Shown one piece after another: positions 1-5,493 of a stretch of 7,160 nt of DNA (within the stretch, counting starts at the first letter, position 1; each line of letters starts with the position of its first letter). Below the pieces are notes generated by a model. It was not told the origin of the DNA. It made no database searches and was given only the letters and a program-made list of their open reading frames with translations. The DNA lies in assembly GCA_049315625.1 (NCBI GenBank), contig JBMOJU010000276.1, positions 1-7,160 on the forward strand, in the 5' to 3' direction. Source of the DNA: Paracraurococcus sp049315625 (lineage in GTDB: Bacteria > Pseudomonadota > Alphaproteobacteria > Acetobacterales > Acetobacteraceae). Position numbers and translations under genes: made by a program.

Positions 1-284
1 CCTCCGAGGCGGCGCTGAACCGGGCGCACCTGACCTGCAACAAGAACGCCATCCCGTTCGATCCGGAGAAGCCGATGGTGACGTCCGGCGTCCGGCTGGG
101 CACGCCGGCGGGGACGACGCGCGGGTTCGGGGAGGCGGAGTTCCGCGAGGTGGGCAAGCTGATCGGCGAGGTGCTGGATGGGCTGGCGCGGGCGAATGAT
201 GCCGGCGCGAACTCGGCTGTCGAGGAGAGCGTCAAGGCCCGCGTCCTCGGCCTCTGCCAGCGCTTCCCGATCTATCCGGGCTGA
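1..284 (+). CDS. glyA: Serine hydroxymethyltransferase, C-terminal part (5' truncated by window)
   Basis: GlyA is a cytosolic PLP enzyme that interconverts serine plus tetrahydrofolate with glycine plus methylene-tetrahydrofolate, the main source of one-carbon units. Only the last 93 residues are visible; the frame begins at base 3 and ends with TGA at 282-284. The fragment shows the family's C-terminal signatures: an asparagine-rich NKN segment near fragment residues 13-15, and VTSGVRLGTPAGTTRG near residues 26-41. The arginine of that motif (bases 93-95) matches the conserved residue that binds the substrate carboxylate in SHMTs. An internal ATG at 75 is not a start, because the homology continues upstream of it. 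The nrdR start lies 27 nt downstream with no terminator visible between them, so the two are probably co-transcribed. Identification is firm; the 5' end lies outside the window. Confidence 0.96.
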   Translation, partial: SEAALNRAHLTCNKNAIPFDPEKPMVTSGVRLGTPAGTTRGFGEAEFREVGKLIGEVLDGLARANDAGANSAVEESVKARVLGLCQRFPIYPG

Positions 285-289
285 CGCGC

Positions 290-303
290 AAGGGGAGGGG
301 AGG
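290..303 (+). promoter_or_regulatory. Shine-Dalgarno region of nrdR
   Basis: A purine-rich run (AAGGGGAGGGGAGG) lies 8 nt before the ATG at 312. It is the strongest ribosome binding site in the window and supports that start. It sits inside the 27-nt glyA–nrdR gap, so nrdR can be translated independently even on a shared transcript. Confidence 0.6.
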
Positions 304-311
304 CGACCGCC

Positions 312-764
312 ATGCGCTGCCCCTTCTGCGGGAGCGACGACACCCAGGTGAAGGACAGCCGCCCAGCGGAGGACAATGCCGCCATCCGCCGGCGCCGGTC
401 CTGCCCCGCCTGCAACGCCCGCTTCACCACCTTCGAACGCGTCCAGCTGCGCGAGATCACCGTCCTCAAGACCGATGGCCGCCGCGTGCCCTTCGATCGG
501 GAGAAGCTGGCCCGCTCCATCCGCGTCGCGCTGCGCAAGCGCCCGGTGGATGAGGACCGCATCGGGCGCATCGTCAACGGCATCCAGCGCAAGCTGGAAA
601 CCGAGGCCGAGAGCGAGGTGACCTCGCGCCAGATCGGCGAGATCGTGATGATGACGCTGAAGGAGGTGGACCAGGTGGCGTATGTGCGGTTCGCCAGCGT
701 CTACCAGAACTTCGGGGAAGCGCGGGACTTCCGGGAATTCCTGGGGAAGATGGACGGCGGCTGA
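312..764 (+). CDS. nrdR: Transcriptional repressor NrdR
   Basis: NrdR is a cytosolic repressor that senses ATP/dATP and binds NrdR boxes upstream of ribonucleotide reductase genes. The 150-residue product has the usual family length. It begins with a zinc ribbon whose ligands are Cys3, Cys6, Cys31 and Cys34 (CPFC and CPAC pairs), followed by the conserved RFTTFER motif at residues 37-43. An ATP-cone domain fills roughly residues 49-139; it contains the KTDGR..PFDREKL segment and ends with the typical VAYVRFASVY motif. All four zinc ligands are intact. The start is supported by the strong upstream purine run and by the zinc ribbon starting at residue 3. glyA lies just upstream, and in many alphaproteobacteria nrdR is followed directly by ribD; here three other genes intervene. 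No NrdR box or nrd gene was recognised in the window, so its targets lie elsewhere. Identification is very secure. Confidence 0.97.
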   Translation: MRCPFCGSDDTQVKDSRPAEDNAAIRRRRSCPACNARFTTFERVQLREITVLKTDGRRVPFDREKLARSIRVALRKRPVDEDRIGRIVNGIQRKLETEAESEVTSRQIGEIVMMTLKEVDQVAYVRFASVYQNFGEARDFREFLGKMDGG

Positions 765-776
765 GGCCGGCCGGGG

Positions 777-1451
777 ATGTTGCTCGCCGGCCTCCTGCTC
801 CTGCTGCTGCTCTTCGCGCCGACGCTCTATGTCCGCGGCGTGATGGCCCGGCACGGCCGGGACCGGCCGGACCTGCCCGGCACCGGCGGGGAACTCGCGC
901 GGCATCTGCTCGACCTGGCCGGCCTGCCGCATGTCGCCGTCGACCGCACCGACCAGGGCGACCACTACGATCCGGTGGCGCAGGCCGTGCGGCTCTCCCC
1001 CCGCCATCTCGACGGGCGGTCGATCACCGCCATCGCGGTCGCGGCGCATGAGGTGGCGCACGCGGTCCAGCACCGCGACGGCAGCCGCATGCTGCTGTGG
1101 CGGCTGCGGCTGGTGCGCTGGCTGGCGAAGGCCGAGCGGGTCGCCGTGGTGGTCTTCGTCGGCGTGCCGCTCCTCGCGGTGTTGCTGCATCTGCCGATCC
1201 TGATGGCGGGGCTGCTCGGCTTCGGGATCGGGGCCATGGCGCTCGGCATCCTGGTCCATGCGCTGACGCTGCCGGTGGAGCTCGATGCCAGCTTCCGCCG
1301 GGCGCTGCCGGCGCTGTCGCGCGGCGGCTACCTGGCCGACCGGGACCTGCGGCGGGCGCGCAGCGTCCTGTGGGCGGCGGCCCTGACCTACCTGGCGGGC
1401 GCGCTGGTCTCGCTGCTCAACGTCTTCCGCTGGGGGCGGATGTTCCGCTAG
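777..1451 (+). CDS. YugP-type membrane zinc metallopeptidase (putative neutral zinc metallopeptidase)
   Basis: This is a predicted integral-membrane zinc peptidase of 224 residues, the length typical of the Bacillus YugP family. Residues 1-19 form a leucine-rich N-terminal membrane segment. Residues 61-66 (GDHYDP), followed by VRLS at 71-74, match the conserved substrate-side motif of the family. The zinc-binding HEVAH motif is at 91-95, with His91 and His95 as ligands and Glu92 as catalytic base. Glu168 in LPVELDAS (165-172) is the likely third ligand. Further hydrophobic segments lie near 122-137, 141-163 and 197-216. The start is 12 nt after the nrdR stop and has no good Shine-Dalgarno, so translation may be coupled to nrdR. 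Family membership follows from the motif set. Substrate and physiological role are unknown for most of the family, so none is assigned. All key residues appear intact. Confidence 0.88.
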   Translation: MLLAGLLLLLLLFAPTLYVRGVMARHGRDRPDLPGTGGELARHLLDLAGLPHVAVDRTDQGDHYDPVAQAVRLSPRHLDGRSITAIAVAAHEVAHAVQHRDGSRMLLWRLRLVRWLAKAERVAVVVFVGVPLLAVLLHLPILMAGLLGFGIGAMALGILVHALTLPVELDASFRRALPALSRGGYLADRDLRRARSVLWAAALTYLAGALVSLLNVFRWGRMFR

Positions 1452-1478
1452 CGCAGGCCGGTTTCGCGCACCCGGGCC

Positions 1479-1519
1479 GCGCCGCCGCGGCGCTGGACGC
1501 GGCGGCATCGCCCGCCGCA
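1479..1519. other. GC-only inverted-repeat cluster in the metallopeptidase–hydrolase gap
   Basis: The 103-nt gap after the metallopeptidase contains overlapping perfect inverted repeats that would form mutually exclusive hairpins. These are GCGCCG at 1479-1484 with CGGCGC at 1488-1493; GCCGCCGC at 1481-1488 with GCGGCGGC at 1499-1506; and GCGGCGG at 1499-1505 with CCGCCGC at 1513-1519. No T-run follows, so this is not a classical intrinsic terminator. In DNA this GC-rich, short GC palindromes are common by chance. It may weaken read-through or may do nothing. No promoter could be recognised in the gap. Confidence 0.3.
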
Positions 1520-1554
1520 AGCTCCTTCGAACCACGATACCGGGGGAAACGCCG

Positions 1555-2583
1555 ATGGACCTCGAATTGCGGGAAGGCGTGGTGCGCACCGCCCGCCACA
1601 CCAGCTTCTTCCTCGAGTGCGGCCCGGCCGACGGCCCGCTGCTGGTGTTCCTGCATGGCTGGCCGGAACTCGCCATCAGCTGGCGCCACCAGCTGCCCTG
1701 CTTCGCCGCCCTGGGCTTCCGCTGCGTAGCACCGGACATGCGCGGCTACGGCCGCTCCTCGGTCCACCCGGCGCCGGCCGGCTACGCGCTGGAACACATC
1801 GCCGCCGACATGCTGGAATTGCTGGCGGCGCTGGGCCGCGACCGCGCCGTCTGGATCGGCCATGACTGGGGCAGCCCGGTGGTCTGGAGCCTGGCGGCGC
1901 ACCACGCCGACCGGTGCCTGGCCGTCGCCAACCTCTGCGTGCCCTACATCCCCGCCGGCTTCGCCCTGCCCAACCTGGTCGCCCTGGTCGACCGCCGCAC
2001 CTACCCCGAAGCCGAGTATCCGGCGGGCCAGTGGGACTACCAATACTTCTACGAGGAGAATGCCGCCCGGGCCCGCGCGGTGTTCGAGGCCGATGTGGAC
2101 GCCACCGTCCGCGCCCTGTTCCGCCGCGGCAACCCGGCCGCCCGCGGCAAGCCGGGCCGGACGGCGACCATCCGCCGCGACGGCGGCTGGTTCGGCGGCG
2201 CCGACCGCGCCCCCGACGTGCCGCTGGACGCGGCGGTGCTGACCGCGGCCGACCACAGCCACTACGTCGCCGCGCCGACCCGCACCGGCTTCGCCGGGCC
2301 GGATTCCTGGTACCTCAACCACGCCGCCAATGCCGCCTATGCCGCCCGCGCGCCGCAGGGCGGGCGGCTGGCCATGCCGGTGCTGTTCCTGCACGGCGCC
2401 CATGACACCACCTGCGAGACGCTGGACAGCGACCTCGCCGCGCCGATGCGCCAGGCCTGCGCCGACCTGACCGAAGCCGTGGTCGAGTCCGGCCATTGGA
2501 TGGCGCAGGAGAAGCCGGCGGCGGTGAACGCCGCGCTCGCCCGCTGGCTGGCGCAGCGCGTGCCCGCCGCCTGGCCGGGCTGA
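1555..2583 (+). CDS. Alpha/beta hydrolase, epoxide-hydrolase-like
   Basis: This is a 342-residue cytosolic alpha/beta-fold hydrolase with the hallmarks of epoxide hydrolases, which open epoxides to vicinal diols through a covalent aspartyl ester. The oxyanion-hole motif HGWPE is at 34-38 and DMRGYGRS at 61-68. The nucleophile elbow GHDWGS (102-107) places aspartate, not serine, at position 104. The charge-relay acid is Asp284 in HGAHD, and the catalytic base is His314 in SGHWMAQEKP. The cap region carries Tyr166 (YFYE) and Tyr253 in GP.SWY.N, which match the two tyrosines that activate the epoxide oxygen. This tyrosine pair favours an epoxide hydrolase over a haloalkane or fluoroacetate dehalogenase, which share the Asp nucleophile. 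No signal peptide is present. The start follows a GGGGG run at 1542-1546. The gene is 72 nt upstream of a Bug-type binding protein, which hints at catabolism of an imported compound. The substrate is unknown. Confidence 0.87.
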   Translation: MDLELREGVVRTARHTSFFLECGPADGPLLVFLHGWPELAISWRHQLPCFAALGFRCVAPDMRGYGRSSVHPAPAGYALEHIAADMLELLAALGRDRAVWIGHDWGSPVVWSLAAHHADRCLAVANLCVPYIPAGFALPNLVALVDRRTYPEAEYPAGQWDYQYFYEENAARARAVFEADVDATVRALFRRGNPAARGKPGRTATIRRDGGWFGGADRAPDVPLDAAVLTAADHSHYVAAPTRTGFAGPDSWYLNHAANAAYAARAPQGGRLAMPVLFLHGAHDTTCETLDSDLAAPMRQACADLTEAVVESGHWMAQEKPAAVNAALARWLAQRVPAAWPG

Positions 2584-2627
2584 CTCCTCCCCCCCCCGGC
2601 TGGACGCCGCCCCGCCCCTCTGGTCTG

Positions 2628-2644
2628 CTCCCTGGAAACGGGAG
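2628..2644 (+). promoter_or_regulatory. Possible hairpin covering the Shine-Dalgarno of the Bug-type gene
   Basis: The ribosome binding site GGGAGG (2640-2645), 10 nt before the ATG at 2656, can pair through GGGAG (2640-2644) with CTCCC at 2628-2632 across a 7-nt loop. A pyrimidine run with nine consecutive C at 2589-2597 offers a competing partner. The Shine-Dalgarno assignment is good; a regulatory role for the hairpin is speculation, as the stem is only 5 bp. Confidence 0.3.
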
Positions 2645-2655
2645 GATAGAAGGCC

Positions 2656-3660
2656 ATGCTGCCGCTCCGCCGGCGCGCCCTGCTGGGCGCCCCCCTCCTG
2701 GGTGCCTGTGCCGCCGCGCCCACCATCGTCCGCGCCGCGGAGGCATCAACCGCCCCTTGGCCCAGCCGCCCCGTCCGCCTGATCGTCGGCTACCCGCCAG
2801 GCTCCCCCACCGACCTCTGCGCCCGCGTCCTGGCGGAGGATATGCGCACCCGCGTGGGCCAGCCCGTGCTGGTCGAGAACCGCCCCGGCGCCAATGGCAG
2901 CCTGGGCGCCGCCTTCGTCGCCGCAGCCGAGCCGGACGGCCATACCCTGCTGCTCAGCAACACCAGCACGATGACCGTCAACCACCTGCTCTACCGCGAC
3001 ATCCGCTACGACCCGCTGCGCGACCTGCTGCCGGTCGCCAGCCTCACCCTCAGCCCCTTCTTCCTCACCGCCAGCCCGAAAAGTCCGCGCAGCAGGGCCT
3101 TCCGCGACGTCGCCGGGCTGGTCGCCGCGGCGAAGGCGGACCCGGGCAGCCTGGTCTACGGCTCCGCCGGCAACGGCAACCTGCAGCACCTGTACATGGA
3201 GCAATGGGCCGGCAGCCTCGGCCTCCGGCTGCTGCATGCCCCGTTCCGCGGCGCCGCCCCGGCGGAGAACGCGCTGGTCGCCGGCGATATCGACCTGATG
3301 CTGGAAACCGCGGCCTCGACCCCGCTGCTGCGCTCCGCCGCGCTGATCCCGCTCGCCACCACCGGCGCCACCCGCTGGCGCGACCTGCCGGCGGTGCCGA
3401 CGCTGGCGGAGGCCGGCTTCCCCGGCTTCACCGCCACCTTCTGGAACGGGCTGGTGGCACCCGCCGGGCTGCCGGCGCCGCTCCTCGACCGGCTGGCCGG
3501 GCTGGTCGAGGCCGCCGCCGCCTCTCCGGTGACGCGGCCGCTGCTGCTGGCCCAGGGCGACGTCATGGTGCTCGGCCCGGCCGCCTTCCGCGAGCGCATC
3601 GCCGCCGACATCGCGCGCCACGCCGCGCTGATCCGCGCCACCGGGATCGAGTTGCAGTAG
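2656..3660 (+). CDS. Tripartite tricarboxylate transporter substrate-binding protein (Bug/TctC family)
   Basis: This is a predicted periplasmic solute-binding protein of the Bug (TctC) family, which captures carboxylates and related small molecules for tripartite TctABC transporters. Its 334 residues are the usual length. The N-terminus has three arginines at 5-7, then a hydrophobic stretch (8-25) and a likely cleavage site near Ala27-Ala28, consistent with Tat or Sec export. A cysteine at 18 in LLGAC resembles a lipobox, so lipidation is an alternative. The mature protein opens with WPSRPVRLIVGYPPGSPTD (35-53), the family's first ligand-loop signature. It continues with VENRPGANG (73-81), SAGNGN (170-175) and PFRGAAP (196-202), all standard Bug motifs. 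No TctA or TctB membrane subunit is in the window, so this is an orphan binding protein, as is common for this heavily expanded family. The ligand cannot be read from the sequence. The upstream neighbour is an epoxide-hydrolase-like enzyme. Confidence 0.93.
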   Translation: MLPLRRRALLGAPLLGACAAAPTIVRAAEASTAPWPSRPVRLIVGYPPGSPTDLCARVLAEDMRTRVGQPVLVENRPGANGSLGAAFVAAAEPDGHTLLLSNTSTMTVNHLLYRDIRYDPLRDLLPVASLTLSPFFLTASPKSPRSRAFRDVAGLVAAAKADPGSLVYGSAGNGNLQHLYMEQWAGSLGLRLLHAPFRGAAPAENALVAGDIDLMLETAASTPLLRSAALIPLATTGATRWRDLPAVPTLAEAGFPGFTATFWNGLVAPAGLPAPLLDRLAGLVEAAAASPVTRPLLLAQGDVMVLGPAAFRERIAADIARHAALIRATGIELQ

Positions 3661-3732
3661 GGGCCCCCCTTCCGCCGCGCCCCCTGCTGCGTCACCTTGG
3701 CGGCATGACCGCCCCGTCCGCGCGCTGACCCC

Positions 3733-4842
3733 ATGCCAGACCCCGCGGCCGACCGCGCCCACATGGATGCCGCGCTCCTCATCGCCCGGCGTGGCCTCGG
3801 CAATACCTGGCCCAACCCGGCGGTCGGCTGCGTCCTGGTCCGGGACGGCCGGGTGGTAGGCCGCGGCTGGACCCAGCCCGGCGGCCGGCCGCATGCCGAG
3901 ACCGAGGCGCTGGCCCGGGCCGGGGAGGCCGCCCGCGGCGCCACCGCCTATGTCACGCTGGAGCCCTGCTCCCACTGGGGCCGCACCCCGCCCTGCTGCG
4001 ACGCGCTGATCAAGGCCGGCATCGCCCGGGTGGTGGTGGCGACCGGCGACCCCGACCCGCGGGTCGATGGGCGGGGGCTCGCCCGGCTGCGCGACGCCGG
4101 GGTGATCGTCGAACTCGGCCTCGGCGGCGCGGAGGCCCGCGCCATCAATGCGGGCTTCGCCCGCCGCATCACCCAGGGCCTGCCGCTGGTCACGCTGAAG
4201 CTCGCCACGACCCTCGATGGCCGTATCGCCACCGCCGGCGGCGAAAGCCAGTGGATCACCGGGCCGGAGGCGCGGCGCGAGGCGCATGCGATCCGCGCCC
4301 GGCACGACGCCATCCTGGTCGGCAGCGGCACCGTCCTGGCGGACGACCCGGAGCTCACCGCACGGCTGCCCGGCATGGGCCGGGTCCCGCTCGCCCGGGT
4401 GGTGGCCGATGCGCGGCTGCGCACCCCGCTGGGCTCGAAGCTGGTGACCACGGCGCGGCAGGTGCCGACCTGGATCGCCACCCGCACCGGCCAGCGGCCC
4501 AGCACCCTGGCGCCCTATATCGAGGCGGGGGTGTATATCCTCACCGTCCCGCGCGCCCGGCCGGGCCTCGACCTCGCCGCCCTGCTCGGCGCGCTGGCGC
4601 AACGCGGGGTGACGCGGGTGATGGCGGAAGGCGGTGCCGGCCTGGCCGCGGCGCTGCTGCGCGGCGGCTTCGTCGACCGCATCGCCTGGTTCCATGCCCC
4701 TGCCATCATGGGCGGCGATGGCCTGCCGGCGGTGCAGCCCTTGCCGGTGGCAATGCTTTCCGCCATGCCCAGATTTACCAGGACTGCCAGCCGCCCGCTC
4801 GGCGCCGACTGGCTGACCGAGTTGATCCGCGAGGAGAGCTGA
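3733..4842 (+). CDS. ribD: Bifunctional riboflavin biosynthesis deaminase/reductase RibD
   Basis: RibD performs the second and third steps of the pyrimidine branch of riboflavin synthesis: zinc-dependent deamination of the diaminopyrimidine phosphate, then NADPH-dependent reduction of the ribosyl side chain. The 369-residue protein has both domains. The deaminase domain (about 8-145) carries PNPAVG (27-32), the zinc ligand and proton shuttle His54/Glu56 in HAE, and Cys79 and Cys88 in EPCSHWGRTPPCC. The reductase domain (about 150-365) shows LKLATTLDGRIA (155-166), ADDPELTAR starting at 203 and AEGGAGL starting at 298. All catalytic residues are present, so both activities are expected. The ATG at 3733 lacks a clear Shine-Dalgarno; Met11 (base 3763) is an alternative, but the longer start agrees better with family N-termini. 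ribE follows after 5 nt. Upstream is a 72-nt gap with no riboswitch, separating it from the Bug-type gene. Confidence 0.97.
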   Translation: MPDPAADRAHMDAALLIARRGLGNTWPNPAVGCVLVRDGRVVGRGWTQPGGRPHAETEALARAGEAARGATAYVTLEPCSHWGRTPPCCDALIKAGIARVVVATGDPDPRVDGRGLARLRDAGVIVELGLGGAEARAINAGFARRITQGLPLVTLKLATTLDGRIATAGGESQWITGPEARREAHAIRARHDAILVGSGTVLADDPELTARLPGMGRVPLARVVADARLRTPLGSKLVTTARQVPTWIATRTGQRPSTLAPYIEAGVYILTVPRARPGLDLAALLGALAQRGVTRVMAEGGAGLAAALLRGGFVDRIAWFHAPAIMGGDGLPAVQPLPVAMLSAMPRFTRTASRPLGADWLTELIREES

Positions 4843-4847
4843 CAGCG

Positions 4848-5480
4848 ATGTTCACCGGGATCGTCACCGACCTCGGCACGGTGCGGGAGGTGCAGCCGAT
4901 CGGCGGCGCCAACGACATGCGCCTGGTCATCGGCACCTCGCCGGCCTTCCTGGCGGAGCCGGCGGCCGCCGTCATCGGCGCCTCCATCGCCTGCTCCGGT
5001 TGCTGCCTCACCGCCGTGCAGCTGGGCGGCGATTGGTTCGCCGTCGATGCCTCGGCCGAGAGCCTGTCGAAGACCACGCTCGGCCTGCTGCGGCCGGGCA
5101 GCCGGATCAACCTCGAACGCTCGCTGCGCTTAGGCGACGAGCTGGGCGGGCACCTCGTCTCCGGCCATGTCGACGGTGTGGCGGAGGTGCTGTCGGCGGT
5201 GCCGGAGAATGCCAGCGTGCGCTGGCGCTTCCGCCTGCCGCCCGGGCTGTCCCGCTTCGTGGCCGAGAAGGGGTCGGTGGCGATCGACGGCGTCTCGCTC
5301 ACGGTGAACGAGGTTGACGGAGACGTGTTCGGGGTCAACATCATCCCCCACACCGCCGCCGTGACCACCTTCGGGACCTTGCAACCAGGCGGTCGCGTGA
5401 ACATCGAGATCGACACCCTGGCCCGCTATGTCGCCCGGCTGGTGTCGGCAGACCAGGGCGCCGTCGCCGGCGCTCGTTAG
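4848..5480 (+). CDS. ribE: Riboflavin synthase, alpha subunit
   Basis: This enzyme dismutates two molecules of 6,7-dimethyl-8-ribityllumazine to riboflavin and the RibD product. It is often named ribC or ribE; ribE is used here. The 210-residue protein consists of two lumazine-binding repeats, about 1-96 and 97-200. It starts with the invariant MFTGIV, whose N-terminus contributes to the active site. Repeat 1 has GASIACSGCCLT (44-55) with AESLSKTTLG (70-79). Repeat 2 has GGHLVSGHVDG (100-110), KGSVAIDGVSLTVN (141-154) and NIIPHT (164-169). Start choice is decided by MFTGIV; the frame is open far upstream, but that part is ribD read out of frame. GAGGAG at 4831-4836, inside the end of ribD, serves as ribosome binding site. 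The gap to ribD is 5 nt, so coupling is likely. Leu95 uses the TTA codon (5130-5132), which is rare in DNA this GC-rich. Identification is secure. Confidence 0.97.
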   Translation: MFTGIVTDLGTVREVQPIGGANDMRLVIGTSPAFLAEPAAAVIGASIACSGCCLTAVQLGGDWFAVDASAESLSKTTLGLLRPGSRINLERSLRLGDELGGHLVSGHVDGVAEVLSAVPENASVRWRFRLPPGLSRFVAEKGSVAIDGVSLTVNEVDGDVFGVNIIPHTAAVTTFGTLQPGGRVNIEIDTLARYVARLVSADQGAVAGAR

Positions 5481-5485
5481 GGGAA
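5479..5485 (+). promoter_or_regulatory. Shine-Dalgarno deciding the ribB start
   Basis: AGGGGAA overlaps the last two bases of the ribE stop codon and lies 8 nt before the ATG at 5494. It favours that start over the in-frame ATG at 5428, which would overlap ribE by 53 nt and add 22 residues with no family resemblance. Confidence 0.6.
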
Positions 5486-5493
5486 TCCCGTCC

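Noticed and set aside
1479..1519. Intrinsic terminator after the metallopeptidase gene
   Set aside because: Hairpins are possible, but no T-run follows and short GC palindromes are expected at this base composition.
1417..2496. 359-codon open frame on the - strand opposite the alpha/beta hydrolase
   Set aside because: It mirrors a gene with an intact catalytic triad on the + strand. The product is G/A/R/V-biased and without motifs.
2496..3728. 410-codon + strand frame overlapping the Bug-type gene
   Set aside because: It is a shifted reading of the Bug-type gene with extreme proline/arginine content; the other frame carries all family motifs.
2746..4695. 649-codon open frame on the - strand opposite the Bug-type gene and ribD
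   Set aside because: It runs across two genes with strong family motifs on the other strand. Its product is a low-complexity mix of G, A, R, Q and V typical of antisense shadows in very GC-rich DNA, and it has no recognisable domain.
4251..4847. Upstream extension of the ribE frame into ribD
   Set aside because: The frame is open, but the sequence there is ribD read out of frame; riboflavin synthase begins with MFTGIV at 4848.
5428..5493. Upstream in-frame ATG as the ribB start
   Set aside because: It would overlap ribE by 53 nt, adds residues unlike the family and has a weaker ribosome binding site than the ATG at 5494.
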